A stretch of DNA of 41,234 nt from CAZSXS01 sp964611385 (GCA_964611385.1 CAZSXS010000029.1:1-41234); one strand, 5' to 3'. Positions 8,675 through 17,581 are shown, numbered from the stretch's first letter. The notes: generated by a model not told the origin, from the letters alone. A program made the numbers and translations.

Positions 8675-10285
8675 ATGTTTAAAAAGATTTTAAGTACTCT
8701 GTTTGCAGCAACAATACTTACCTCAGCTTTGGTCGGCTGCAACAATACCACTGCGCCCCAGACCAGTTCAAGCGGTGCACCCGTCCAAGCAGACAAATCG
8801 GACAAATCAAACCCATATGCAGAGCATCTTTCCTTTAAGGTCTTCAGTATAGACGGTACCGAGACCATGATGGAATACCCCTTGGTAGCCGAAGCCTGTG
8901 AGAAATTTAACTTTGACTTTGAAGTTCAGCTTGTGGCCTGGGATAACTGGGATGAGGTCACAAGAGTACTGGCTGCAACGGATAGCTTTCCGGAGGTTAT
9001 CGCTTGGTATAACCTTGGCTTTGCCGAATATTTTGAGTGGGTAAATGAGGGCGTTTTCAAAGCATTGCCCAGTGATATGAGCGCTTATCCAAATTTAAAG
9101 AACCTGATGGACAACTACAGTATCTTTAATAAGCTGAAGATTGACAATCAGCTGTATGCCTTCCCAAAAATCAAAAACAACAATCCTTATAACGAATATG
9201 AGTCTTACATGTTCGCTTACCGCAGAGACTGGGCAAAGCAAATGGGATTGGATTACGCTCCTGTCGAAGATATGACTTATGCTGAATTTGTTGATTTTCT
9301 GAAGCTGGTGAAGGAAAAAGATCCTGGGAAGCTTGGCGATAAGCTGGTACCTCTTGATTTCGACAACGGCGGCAACAGCTGGGTAGGCTTTGCAAAAAAA
9401 TGGAACCCCAACATTCAGGGCTATGCAAAAGTAGACGGTAAATATCAGTGGGGTGCTCCGGATGCAACTTCCTATGATGCGCTCAATCAGATCAAATCAC
9501 TCTATGATGGTGGCTTACTGGCAAAAGACAGCTACTCAGACTCAAACAATGCAGGACGTGAACGCTTTTTAGCTGGTAGAAGTGCAGTACTTTATGGAAA
9601 CCTGGGCCCGGCTATTCTTATTAAGACAGCCGCTCAACTTGCCGAGAACGTACCTGGCTTTAAAGATGAAGATATGGGCTTAATCACCTTGAAAATGGAC
9701 GACGGCAAGTACCATGTCAGCCAAATGGATGAATGGTGGGGCGCCTTTGCCTTTGACAGCTCCTGCCGTGATTCTGTAATGGAAAGATGGCTTGCAGTTG
9801 GCAACTGGGCACTTGAACAAGAGCAGGTTGAAAAGTACGCCTATGGGGTTCCAGGAGAAGACTGGACCAAAGCAGCTGACGGCACCGTGACCCTGAATTA
9901 CACCGCTGAAGATAGTGCCTCCGGCGGCAAAAAGTCTTACATCACCACACAAAGAACATTCCAGAAGTATTTCATTTTGGAAGGTCTTGATGTATTCCTG
10001 AAAGGAAATCCCACCTCAAAGCCTTATATCATTGAAGACCTTTTCAAGACCAATATGGAAACCTGGGCAAAAAATCCTTACTATACCCCCAACAACTATG
10101 ACGTGGCATTTTTCTCAGCGCCTAATAAGGATGCCTTTAATTCCGTTTTAGGTGAAGGTAAGGGAATCTTCATTCAGTCTGTACTTTCAGACGATCCTAA
10201 AGCCATTTGGGATAAGTATGTTTCTACGAACATGGCGAAATCAGAATTAGCTGCCGAGGATTTGAACAAAGAGTTTAAAAGGTAA
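8675..10285 (+). CDS. Extracellular sugar-binding lipoprotein of the ABC importer
   Basis: The 536-residue product begins with a lipoprotein signal peptide; the lipobox LVGC places the lipidated cysteine at C22, followed by a Ser/Thr/Ala-rich linker. The mature part fits the large extracellular solute-binding proteins of the LipO/YtcQ type (about 500 residues), with many aromatic residues suited to sugar stacking, for example YESYMFAYRRDWAKQMGL and QMDEWWGAFAF. AGGAGG lies just before the ATG. It closes the permease-permease-binding protein operon and is followed by a strong terminator. It probably delivers a mannose-containing oligosaccharide for the linked GH2 enzyme; the ligand is inferred from context only. 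Confidence 0.92.
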   Translation: MFKKILSTLFAATILTSALVGCNNTTAPQTSSSGAPVQADKSDKSNPYAEHLSFKVFSIDGTETMMEYPLVAEACEKFNFDFEVQLVAWDNWDEVTRVLAATDSFPEVIAWYNLGFAEYFEWVNEGVFKALPSDMSAYPNLKNLMDNYSIFNKLKIDNQLYAFPKIKNNNPYNEYESYMFAYRRDWAKQMGLDYAPVEDMTYAEFVDFLKLVKEKDPGKLGDKLVPLDFDNGGNSWVGFAKKWNPNIQGYAKVDGKYQWGAPDATSYDALNQIKSLYDGGLLAKDSYSDSNNAGRERFLAGRSAVLYGNLGPAILIKTAAQLAENVPGFKDEDMGLITLKMDDGKYHVSQMDEWWGAFAFDSSCRDSVMERWLAVGNWALEQEQVEKYAYGVPGEDWTKAADGTVTLNYTAEDSASGGKKSYITTQRTFQKYFILEGLDVFLKGNPTSKPYIIEDLFKTNMETWAKNPYYTPNNYDVAFFSAPNKDAFNSVLGEGKGIFIQSVLSDDPKAIWDKYVSTNMAKSELAAEDLNKEFKR

Positions 10286-10344
10286 GTTTGAGGCTCTAAG
10301 CCTATCAAAAGAAAGCCGGAAGCATGGGGATTTTTAGCCCTGTC

Positions 10345-10371
10345 AAAAAGCCTAGTTTCTAGGCTTTTTTT
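10345..10371 (+). terminator. Rho-independent terminator after the sugar ABC operon
   Basis: AAAAAGCCTAG (10345-10355), loop TTT, CTAGGCTTTTT (10359-10369) and a run of seven T to 10371 form an 11-bp stem with a T tract, 60 bases after the binding-protein stop. Confidence 0.88.
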
Positions 10372-10372
10372 G

Positions 10373-10403
10373 TTGACTCTCCACTTGGGGCAGGGATTAT
10401 ACT
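10373..10403 (+). promoter_or_regulatory. Weak candidate promoter of the MutS-like pair
   Basis: TTGACT (10373-10378) directly follows the upstream terminator and TATACT (10398-10403) follows after 19 bases. The spacing is longer than the optimal 17, but the position 34 bases before the ATG and the good hexamers make it the best candidate in this 65-base gap. Confidence 0.35.
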
Positions 10404-10436
10404 AGCTTTGCGAAAGAGTAGGAAGGAGCGAAGCGA

Positions 10437-11990
10437 ATGGAGTTTTGTAGCATTTTATTTGGTACAGAGGAAGAGCAGTTTCGAGGGGATGGAGCAAGGT
10501 TTCGGGTGCCAGAGTACTTTGTTGACTTGAATCTTGACCAGGTTATCAAAGGGATTTTAAAGGGGCGTGAAGAATATCGGCTGGAGGAATTTTTTTATAC
10601 TGGAATCTCTGATGTGAAAACCCTTGAATACCGCTTGCAGATTATGAGGGATTTTGAAGACAAGGGGCTATTGGAGGGCTTGAAGGCCTTTTCTTTTGTG
10701 ATGAAAAAGGTTCGGGCGTATGTGGGGTTTAGCAAAACGGTACATAAGCAAGTGCAGCGGAAGAAGTGGGTCTTAGACGCTTGCTATACCTACTGCTGCG
10801 GCGTGAATCAGCTTTGCAGTGACTTACTACGCTTTCAACCTTGTTCAAAGGGCTTGGCTTTGTTTATGACTTGGTTGCTTCCTTATCAGCAGTCTCAGGC
10901 CTTTCAAGCGGTTTTTACTCAGTCAGAGCGTTTGGTGAAGGCTTTTAAAAATCTACGATATCTGCTTCAGATTGAAAATGGGAAGCTTTCTGTTTTCCTG
11001 GACGAGATGGATACAGACTACGGGAAGGAACTGAGTGAAACCTTTGGCAAACTTTTGGGGCTTGACTTTTGCACAGAGATTCGGATGTTTACGGATTTGG
11101 AAATGTGTGCCCTAGAGGCTAGGATTCTTGAGGCCGTCAAAAATTTGAATGGCGAACCCTTCCAGGAGCTTGAAGCTTTTTGCTGCGGGAAAGAAGATTT
11201 TTTTCATAATGTGATTTTTCGGTTTGAAAGAGAGCTTCAATTTTATTTGGCCTATCTTGAATATATGGAGCTGTTTTTGCAAACAGGCCTGCCTTTCACT
11301 TACCCTTGCTACACCCAAAGCAAAACTTTGGATGTAGTGGAGGGCTACGACCTGGCATTGGCTGCCAAGATCTTGAAGGACGAAGCCAGCCCTGTATGTA
11401 ACGACTTTTATTTGTACGGGCAAGAGCGCATCTTTGTCTGCACAGGGCCCAACCAAGGTGGAAAAACCACCTTTGCCAGAACCTTTGGCCAGATTGCACA
11501 TCTTGCTTCCCTTGGCCTGCCTGTTCCTTGTCGAAAGGCGCTTTTGTATCCCTTTGACCATCTCTTTACACACTTCTCAACGAATGAGGATTTAAGCAAC
11601 AATGCCGGCAGACTTCGGGAGGAACTTGTAAGGCTTCGAGCGATGCAGTCCAAAATGACAGACAGCAGCCTTGTGATTATGAATGAGCTGTTTGCCTCCA
11701 CTACTTCTCAAGATGCTTACCAGATGGGTAAAAAGATTCTAGAAGGGCTTCTGGCGTTGGATTGTATTGGTTTATATGTAACCCACATCTATGAATTGTC
11801 CTCCTTCAGCGAAAAGCTTGTGAGTCTGGTCGCAGAGGTCACACAGCAGAAGGGGCTGCTTCGCACTTATCGCATGATCCGAAAGGCAGCCAGTGCAGAG
11901 GTGTACGCCAATTCTATTGTGGACAGGTATCGGCTGTCATATCAACAAATAAAGGAGAGACTAAGCCATGAACGTGAACTTGCTTTATGA
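10437..11990 (+). CDS. MutS-like ATPase, short form lacking mismatch-recognition domain (first of tandem pair)
   Basis: The 517-residue protein has a helical lever/core-like region (about 30-310) and a C-terminal MutS-type ABC ATPase. The Walker A is GPNQGGKTT (337-345) and the TF...STNEDLSNNAGR...EELVRL stretch (378-400) matches the MutS signature region. The Walker B is SLVIMNELFASTTSQDA with N416-E417, where canonical MutS has Asp-Glu. The N-terminal mismatch-binding and connector domains of MutS (usual total over 800 residues) are absent, and no Smr domain of MutS2 is seen. It overlaps the next, homologous gene by 23 bases, so the two are probably co-translated and may form a heterodimer. 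The function is unknown; classic mismatch repair should not be assumed. Confidence 0.8.
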   Translation: MEFCSILFGTEEEQFRGDGARFRVPEYFVDLNLDQVIKGILKGREEYRLEEFFYTGISDVKTLEYRLQIMRDFEDKGLLEGLKAFSFVMKKVRAYVGFSKTVHKQVQRKKWVLDACYTYCCGVNQLCSDLLRFQPCSKGLALFMTWLLPYQQSQAFQAVFTQSERLVKAFKNLRYLLQIENGKLSVFLDEMDTDYGKELSETFGKLLGLDFCTEIRMFTDLEMCALEARILEAVKNLNGEPFQELEAFCCGKEDFFHNVIFRFERELQFYLAYLEYMELFLQTGLPFTYPCYTQSKTLDVVEGYDLALAAKILKDEASPVCNDFYLYGQERIFVCTGPNQGGKTTFARTFGQIAHLASLGLPVPCRKALLYPFDHLFTHFSTNEDLSNNAGRLREELVRLRAMQSKMTDSSLVIMNELFASTTSQDAYQMGKKILEGLLALDCIGLYVTHIYELSSFSEKLVSLVAEVTQQKGLLRTYRMIRKAASAEVYANSIVDRYRLSYQQIKERLSHERELAL

Positions 11991-13533
11991 GGTTGAAGGA
12001 AGGGAAGGATTTGGGAATGGCCGAAAGCAGCCTCCCAAAGATGTGAATGAAGTGTGTACTGACTTGAATCTGGATGTTCTTTTCCAGACGATGTCGGTTG
12101 GAGATGACTTTATCAAGGGGCTTGCCAAGACAGTTTTGTTGACTCCTTTGACGGATCGGCCAAGCATTTACTATAGGCAGGATATTCTAAAAGACTGCAT
12201 GGCACAGCCCGCTGTCATTCGTGAAGTCTATCGGCTTGCAGCCAGTTCCATTCAAGACTCTGCCACATATGAGAAATGCAACAAGCCTAACTATGCTCGG
12301 ATCACGCACATCTCCGCACGGGTAATCAATTCGGTGGGTATGTTGGAAATCTTACTGATCGCTTTCGAGCACTTGAAAAATACCCTTGTCAAAGCGGAAG
12401 GCAGCTTTTTATCCAAGGGGCTGAGGAAGCTTTGCGAAACCATCATAAGCTATCTGGACCCTGCCCTGCTCCAAAAGCTAAAGACCTATGTAAGCGAACT
12501 AAAGCTACTATCGGATCATGAAGCCATGCTTGTGGGTGCAAGCATAGGACTTGGTGCCAAGGGCAGCGCCTTTATACTCAGAAGCATTAATGGGAAAAAA
12601 CATTTGGAATCCTTGGTGCTTGAAAAGAAAGGCAAAAATGAGCGCAAGCTCTTTGTTCGAAAGCCGGAAACCCGGAAGCAAGAAATTCTGCTTGATAACA
12701 TATCCCTAGTCAACGCTGCAAAAGAAATTCAAAACGCAGCCCTGATCAACCTATTGGAAATCATTAACCATTTCTCTGAGCAAAGCTTAGCTTTTTTTCG
12801 GCAACTCAGAGAAGAAACAGGATTTTATGTGGGTTGCCTCAACATGCATGAGGCCTTTAGCACGATCTCTGTACCGCTTTGCTTTCCCGTTCCCCGTGGG
12901 ATGGACGAAAGCTACCTGCATTTTGAAGGCCTAGTGGATGGAAGTCTTGCACTCAAGGAAGGAAAAATGCCAGTTCAAAACGACTTGAAACCAACAGAAA
13001 AACGCCTGTTTTTGATAACAGGGGCGAATCAAGGGGGTAAGTCAACCTTTTTGCGTAGCTTGGGGATTGCCCAACTTCTCATGCAAGGCGGTGTGTTTGT
13101 GCCTGCTCTTTCCTTTACTTCCGATATCTGTGATGGGATATATACCCACTTTACGCGGGAGGAGGATGCCAAAATGAACTGTGGCAAGCTGGCTGAGGAG
13201 CTTTCCAGAATGAATACGCTTATAGATCAAATCAGTCCTCACTCGCTACTACTCATGAATGAGTCCTTTTCCACCACCACCGAAAGAGAAGGCTCAAGAA
13301 TCGCCGAAGAAACCGTACTGGCTCTTTATGAAAACCATACGAAAATACTGTTTGTAACCCACCTGTTCGAGTTTGCGGAGCGTATGGCTGCAAATCAAGA
13401 GAAGGCCGAAGCCGTTTTCCTAAGAGCCGTCCGTAGTGAGGATGGGCATCGCTCCTTTAAGCTTCTTCCAGGAGAAGCGCTCAAAACCAGTTTCGGGATA
13501 GACCTGTACAATCAGATCATGGAAGACAGCTAA
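11968..13533 (+). CDS. MutS-like ATPase, short form (second of tandem pair)
   Basis: At 521 residues this resembles its upstream neighbour in length and design: a helical core region and a C-terminal MutS-type ATPase. Walker A is GANQGGKST (352-360), then YTHFTREEDAKMNCGKLAEE (392-411) as the signature region, then Walker B LLLMNESFSTTTEREG with N431-E432 replacing the usual Asp-Glu, and a final FVTHLFEF strand. It lacks MutS domains I and II. The ATG at 11968 has AAAGGAGAG upstream, inside the preceding gene. The two proteins differ widely in the core regions while keeping the same active-site pattern, consistent with an old duplication. Role unknown. Confidence 0.8.
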   Translation: MNVNLLYEVEGREGFGNGRKQPPKDVNEVCTDLNLDVLFQTMSVGDDFIKGLAKTVLLTPLTDRPSIYYRQDILKDCMAQPAVIREVYRLAASSIQDSATYEKCNKPNYARITHISARVINSVGMLEILLIAFEHLKNTLVKAEGSFLSKGLRKLCETIISYLDPALLQKLKTYVSELKLLSDHEAMLVGASIGLGAKGSAFILRSINGKKHLESLVLEKKGKNERKLFVRKPETRKQEILLDNISLVNAAKEIQNAALINLLEIINHFSEQSLAFFRQLREETGFYVGCLNMHEAFSTISVPLCFPVPRGMDESYLHFEGLVDGSLALKEGKMPVQNDLKPTEKRLFLITGANQGGKSTFLRSLGIAQLLMQGGVFVPALSFTSDICDGIYTHFTREEDAKMNCGKLAEELSRMNTLIDQISPHSLLLMNESFSTTTEREGSRIAEETVLALYENHTKILFVTHLFEFAERMAANQEKAEAVFLRAVRSEDGHRSFKLLPGEALKTSFGIDLYNQIMEDS

Positions 13534-13563
13534 AGCTGGTAAAATAAGTCTCTTGATCCACTG

Positions 13564-13592
13564 TTGCTAAAAAACGCAGGATGTGGCATAAT
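13564..13592 (+). promoter_or_regulatory. Candidate sigma-A promoter of nth
   Basis: TTGCTA at 13564-13569 and CATAAT at 13587-13592 have the optimal 17-base spacing and lie 66 bases before the nth ATG, in the gap after the MutS-like pair. Confidence 0.45.
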
Positions 13593-13658
13593 TCCTACTG
13601 AGATTCGTAAAGAATACCAGTACCATACTGAAGCGATTGACGGAGGATTTTATCATCA

Positions 13659-14300
13659 ATGACCAAAAAGAAAATTAAGGAACTCTTAAAAATACTGGAC
13701 GAAACCTACGGGCAGGAACGCTGCTTTCTGGACTATGAAACACCGGAGCAACTGCTTTTTGCTACCATCTTAAGTGCCCAATGTACTGATGCCAGAGTGA
13801 ATCTTGTCACCAAGGACTTGTTTAAAAAGTATCCTACGCTTTCAGATTATGCTAACGCCGACCTTAAATGCTTTGAGGAAGATATTAGGTCAACGGGCTT
13901 TTACCACAATAAAGCCAAGAATATCATCCTCTCCGCTCAAAAACTCCTGCAAAACTTTCAAGGCCTTGTCCCCCCCACGATGGAAGAGCTACTTACGCTG
14001 CCCGGCGTTGGCCGAAAGACAGCGAACATCGTCCTGGGTCATGTCTTTCAGATTCCAGGCATAGCCGTAGATACCCATGTCAAACGCGTTTCCTTCCGCT
14101 TGGGCTTAACCAAAAACACCGACCCAGACAAAATCGAACAGGACCTATTGAAAGCCTTGCCAAAAGAACACTGGATCCGCATCAATACCCAACTAATCAC
14201 CCACGGCCGTAGCCAATGCATGGCCCAAAAGCCCATATGCGATGGCTGTGTCTTGGGACATCTATGTGCAATGAAAAATAAGGAACAAAAAAAGCTATAA
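13659..14300 (+). CDS. nth: Endonuclease III (bifunctional DNA glycosylase / AP lyase)
   Basis: The 213-residue protein removes oxidised pyrimidines and cuts abasic sites in base excision repair. The helix-hairpin-helix LPGVGRKTANIVLG holds catalytic lysine K120, and the catalytic aspartate is D138 in GIAVDTHVKR; both positions coincide with the E. coli enzyme numbering. The four iron-sulfur cysteines C187, C194, C197 and C203 follow the C-x6-C-x2-C-x5-C pattern. The length is normal for the family. A GGAGG lies about a dozen bases before the ATG, a little far. The stop codon is inside the stem of the following terminator. Assignment is essentially certain. Confidence 0.97.
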   Translation: MTKKKIKELLKILDETYGQERCFLDYETPEQLLFATILSAQCTDARVNLVTKDLFKKYPTLSDYANADLKCFEEDIRSTGFYHNKAKNIILSAQKLLQNFQGLVPPTMEELLTLPGVGRKTANIVLGHVFQIPGIAVDTHVKRVSFRLGLTKNTDPDKIEQDLLKALPKEHWIRINTQLITHGRSQCMAQKPICDGCVLGHLCAMKNKEQKKL

Positions 14301-14328
14301 GCACTCTGCTTATAGCTTTTTTTGTTCC
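14282..14328. terminator. Bidirectional terminator between nth and groEL
   Basis: Arms 14282-14303 and 14307-14328 are a perfect 22-bp inverted repeat (centre GCTATAAGCA, loop CTC). A run of seven A on one side and seven T on the other lets it serve both nth (plus) and groEL (minus), which converge here. The nth stop TAA (14298-14300) lies within the stem. Confidence 0.9.
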
Positions 14329-14352
14329 CTTTTTTGGGTCTTATCTCTTGCC

Positions 14353-15978
14353 TTACATCATTCCCATTCCGCCTGCGCCGCCTGCTGGCATTGGAGGTTC
14401 GGGCTCTTTGATGTCGGCTACTACGGACTCGGTGGTCAGAAGAGTGGAAGCTACGCTGGTCGCGTTCTGTAATGCGCTTCTGGTAACCTTAGTTGGGTCG
14501 ATGATGCCTGCGTCAACCATGTTTACATACTCTTCGTTGATTGCGTCAAAGCCGTATCCGGCTTCTTTGTTCTTTAAGGTGTATACGATTACGGAGCCGT
14601 CAAGACCTGCGTTGTCAGCAATTTGACGGATAGGTGCCTCGAGTGCCTTTAAGACGATGCTTGCGCCTGTCTTTTCGTCGCCCTTCAGCTCGCTCATTAC
14701 CTTTTCAACATTCTTGCTTGCACAGAGATAGGCTGATCCGCCGCCGGAGATAATGCCTTCTTCCACTGCTGCACGGGTTGCTGCTAATGCATCTTCCATG
14801 CGAAGCTTCTTCTCTTTGAGCTCTGTCTCAGTCGCTGCGCCAACCTTGATTACAGCTACGCCGCCAGCTAGCTTCGCTAAACGCTCTTGAAGCTTCTCTT
14901 TGTCAAAATCGGAGGTTGTCTCTTCGATTTGGGACTTGATTTGCGCTACACGAGCGTTGATCTTGTCTTTGTCGCCTGCACCGTCAATAATGATGGTGTT
15001 TTCTTTTTCAACCTTAACGGTCTTTGCACGTCCAAGCATATCCATGGTTGCGTCCTTAAGCTCAATGCCTAATTCCTCTGCAATCACTTGGCCGCCGGTC
15101 AAAATAGCGATGTCCTCAAGCATAGCCTTTCTTCTGTCGCCAAAGCCGGGAGCCTTAACAGCAACACAAGTGAAGGTACCTCTTAACTTGTTGACAACGA
15201 GCGTTGGAAGAACTTCGCCTTCTACGTCCTCGGCAATGATCAAAAGCTTTGCGCCTGTTTGAACGATTTGTTCAAGGATGGGTAAAAGATCTTGAATGTT
15301 TGAAATCTTCTTGTCGGTGATTAAAATGTAAGGATTGTCTAAATTGGCAACCATCTTTTCCATATCGGTAGCCATGTAAGCGGATAAATAACCACGGTCG
15401 AATTGCATACCTTCAACCAGTTCAAGCTCGGTGTTCATGGTCTTGGATTCCTCAACGGTGATTACGCCGTCGTTGGAAACTTTTTCCATCGCGTCAGCAA
15501 TCATCTTGCCGACTTCTTCGTCGCCTGCGGAAATAGCCGCAACCTTAGCAATGTGGTTCTTGCCGTCAATCTTTTGGCTCATGCCAGTGATCGCTTCAAC
15601 AGCAGCTAAGGTAGCCTTTTGCATACCCTTGCGCAAAATGATTGGGTTTGCACCGGCAGCAATATTTTTGAGACCTTCTTGGATCATTGCTTGAGCAAGT
15701 ACAATCGCTGTGGTGGTTCCGTCGCCGGCCACGTCGTTTGTCTTGGTAGCAACTTCTTTTACGAGCTGAGCGCCCATGTTTTCAAATGCGTCCTCAAGCT
15801 CAATCTCCTTAGCGATGGTAACACCGTCGTTAGTGATGAGGGGCGTGCCGTACTTCTTATCTAATACAACATTACGTCCTTTGGGGCCGAGGGTAACCTT
15901 AACGGTATTGGCAAGCTTATTCATGCCAGCTTCAAGGGCTGTTCTGGCTTCGATTCCGTTTTTAATTTGTTTTGCCAT
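14353..15978 (-). CDS. groL: 60 kDa chaperonin GroEL
   Basis: The 541-residue subunit forms the ATP-driven folding chamber. It starts MAKQIKNGIEAR and carries the classic segments LGPKGRNVVLDKKYG, NDGVTIAKEIELED, AGDGTTTAIVLAQAM and the GGAGGMGMM tail. No domain is missing. One mild variant is Ile in DGTTTAIVL where Thr is usual. It follows groES by 47 bases on the minus strand and is controlled by the CIRCE element upstream of groES. The shared terminator lies beyond the stop. Confidence 0.99.
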   Translation of the reverse strand: MAKQIKNGIEARTALEAGMNKLANTVKVTLGPKGRNVVLDKKYGTPLITNDGVTIAKEIELEDAFENMGAQLVKEVATKTNDVAGDGTTTAIVLAQAMIQEGLKNIAAGANPIILRKGMQKATLAAVEAITGMSQKIDGKNHIAKVAAISAGDEEVGKMIADAMEKVSNDGVITVEESKTMNTELELVEGMQFDRGYLSAYMATDMEKMVANLDNPYILITDKKISNIQDLLPILEQIVQTGAKLLIIAEDVEGEVLPTLVVNKLRGTFTCVAVKAPGFGDRRKAMLEDIAILTGGQVIAEELGIELKDATMDMLGRAKTVKVEKENTIIIDGAGDKDKINARVAQIKSQIEETTSDFDKEKLQERLAKLAGGVAVIKVGAATETELKEKKLRMEDALAATRAAVEEGIISGGGSAYLCASKNVEKVMSELKGDEKTGASIVLKALEAPIRQIADNAGLDGSVIVYTLKNKEAGYGFDAINEEYVNMVDAGIIDPTKVTRSALQNATSVASTLLTTESVVADIKEPEPPMPAGGAGGMGMM

Positions 15979-16025
15979 TTTGAATCCTCCTATTTATTAT
16001 CATTTCATTCCATATCGGTTTTCGA

Positions 16026-16310
16026 TTATTCAACAATTGCAAGAATATCGCTTTGTTTAATGATGATGTACTCATCCTTATCAATCTTGACTTCGGTTCC
16101 GGCATACTTAGAATAAATAATCTTGTCGCCAACCTTCACTTCCATCTTGATCTCTTTACCGTCGATTACGCCGCCTGGCCCAACTGCTACTATCTCGGCT
16201 TCCTGCGGCTTTTCCTTCGCTTGGCCAGGAAGAACAATTCCGGATTTTGTCTTTTCTTCAGCTTCCAATTGCTTAATAACTACTCTGTCACCTAATGGTT
16301 TAAGTTTCAT
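16026..16310 (-). CDS. groS: 10 kDa co-chaperonin GroES
   Basis: The 94-residue protein starts MKLKPLGDRVVIKQLEAEEK and contains the mobile-loop region TKSGIVLPGQAKEKPQ and the conserved VKVGDKIIYSKYAGTEVK. It caps the GroEL ring. It is the first gene of the operon, with AAGGAGG just upstream, and lies about 90 bases downstream of a perfect CIRCE operator. Confidence 0.99.
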   Translation of the reverse strand: MKLKPLGDRVVIKQLEAEEKTKSGIVLPGQAKEKPQEAEIVAVGPGGVIDGKEIKMEVKVGDKIIYSKYAGTEVKIDKDEYIIIKQSDILAIVE

Positions 16311-16396
16311 GATTTTACCTCCTTGGAATAATTTTTCTTGTGGCTTTTTGCCTGGACTGCTTGCCTCGGCTATGCCTTCAATTCTGTCTTAGTTTA

Positions 16397-16423
16397 TTAG
16401 CACTCACTTCAAACGAGTGCTAA
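16397..16423 (-). promoter_or_regulatory. CIRCE operator (HrcA binding site)
   Basis: TTAGCACTC (16397-16405), a 9-base spacer and GAGTGCTAA (16415-16423) match the CIRCE consensus in every position. The operator lies at the start of the groES-groEL transcript. HrcA repression relieved by heat is the established regulation. hrcA is not in this window. Confidence 0.97.
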
Positions 16424-16434
16424 TCACAGGCAAT

Positions 16435-16463
16435 ATATTAATTAAATGACTGCAAATATGCAA
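16435..16463 (-). promoter_or_regulatory. Vegetative promoter of groES-groEL
   Basis: On the minus strand TTGCAT (16463-16458) and TAATAT (16440-16435) are separated by 17 bases. The expected transcription start falls at about 16428, immediately before the CIRCE element, the normal arrangement. Confidence 0.7.
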
Positions 16464-16510
16464 CAGGTAAATTCAGACAAAAACAAGGGTTTCGGAAGAA
16501 TACAGATGAA

Positions 16511-17581
16511 TTATTCAATGGGATCGATACTTTTTTTACGCTTGCTTATTTTTTTATCGTTTTTCACGCTGATTCTCATTTCCCTTGCGTAAAAAAACAA
16601 ATACTGCTGCGCAAAGCCTGCCAACAACCCAAATTTTTCCCGTGCCAAGGCTCCAATGTCTTCCCGCTTGACCTCCTTTCCCTCAAAATAAAAATGTTCC
16701 ATGACCCTTTTCACCCATACATCAATGGGAAAGACTTCTCTGCACCCCCAGGAATAAAGCAGGATACAGTCGGAAACCTTGTCCCCGATGCCGTGAATAC
16801 GTTGTAAGCGTTCCTTTAGCTCCCCAGTGGGAAGGAAATTACTTGATTCCGCACTATAGTCTAGGTTTGAACTGTGTGCGCTCTGCCTGGAACTTGAGTC
16901 TGTATTCGAGCTGAGTATGCTTGATTCGAATGGCCTTGCTGAGAGCAATCCTAAATCCTGTGCCTTCGCTATTGCATCTACTATGTATTTTGCCCTGAAT
17001 CCTACTTTTAAATTCATCAGCTCTTCTTCTGTGGCTTGCTTCATTTCTTCATGAGCTGGGAAGCGGTAGTAGGAGGGGTTCCCCGTGAGGGGGAAGTCTC
17101 TGTCTGCTTGGAGCAGGATGGGCTTTCCGTAAGCTTGAGAGATTGCAGCGATGGCATTTTTGATTTTTGGGATGCGATTGGTTTGAGAGAGGATGAAGGA
17201 GATGAGGGTTTCCCAGGGGTCCTGGTTTAAGAGGCGTATGCCTTCTGCATATCGGATGGCTTCTTTCATCACGCGATCCTCGGACAGTTTTTCCTTGATG
17301 GCCGCGTAGTCCGTGTTCAGATCAAAATAATGACACCAGAGCTGCAAAAATTCTTCCTCTGTGGCGGGATAGAATTCGATGTGGTTTTCTCTTTGAGTGA
17401 TGTACAAAACCTTGCCAAATGCCACCAAAGCAAAGGTGTCCGTTGAGACCTTCTCAAAGCGAAAACACTGGCCACATTCCAGAATTTCCCGAATGTTGAA
17501 GCTGTCGAAATCCCTCAAAAGCACTCGCTTGCCCTTCGCTGAAAATTCCACCGACTTGAAATATTTATCAGAATTTTTCAT
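16511..17581 (-). CDS. OGG1-type 8-oxoguanine DNA glycosylase / AP lyase
   Basis: From the ATG at 17581 (AGGGGA site upstream) the protein has 356 residues; a longer frame to 17704 adds 41 residues without family features. It has the N-terminal OGG domain (IREILECGQCFRF), the central LNQDPWETLISFILSQTNRI region and a helix-hairpin-helix IHGIGDKVSDC with catalytic lysine K268 and downstream aspartate D287 in VFPIDVWVKRV. This matches the Lys/Asp pair of OGG1. It excises oxidised guanine. A Ser-rich, charged stretch of about 30 residues (about 220-250) just before the hairpin is not typical of the family. It is transcribed toward groES with only the CIRCE region between. Confidence 0.88.
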   Translation of the reverse strand: MKNSDKYFKSVEFSAKGKRVLLRDFDSFNIREILECGQCFRFEKVSTDTFALVAFGKVLYITQRENHIEFYPATEEEFLQLWCHYFDLNTDYAAIKEKLSEDRVMKEAIRYAEGIRLLNQDPWETLISFILSQTNRIPKIKNAIAAISQAYGKPILLQADRDFPLTGNPSYYRFPAHEEMKQATEEELMNLKVGFRAKYIVDAIAKAQDLGLLSARPFESSILSSNTDSSSRQSAHSSNLDYSAESSNFLPTGELKERLQRIHGIGDKVSDCILLYSWGCREVFPIDVWVKRVMEHFYFEGKEVKREDIGALAREKFGLLAGFAQQYLFFYAREMRISVKNDKKISKRKKSIDPIE

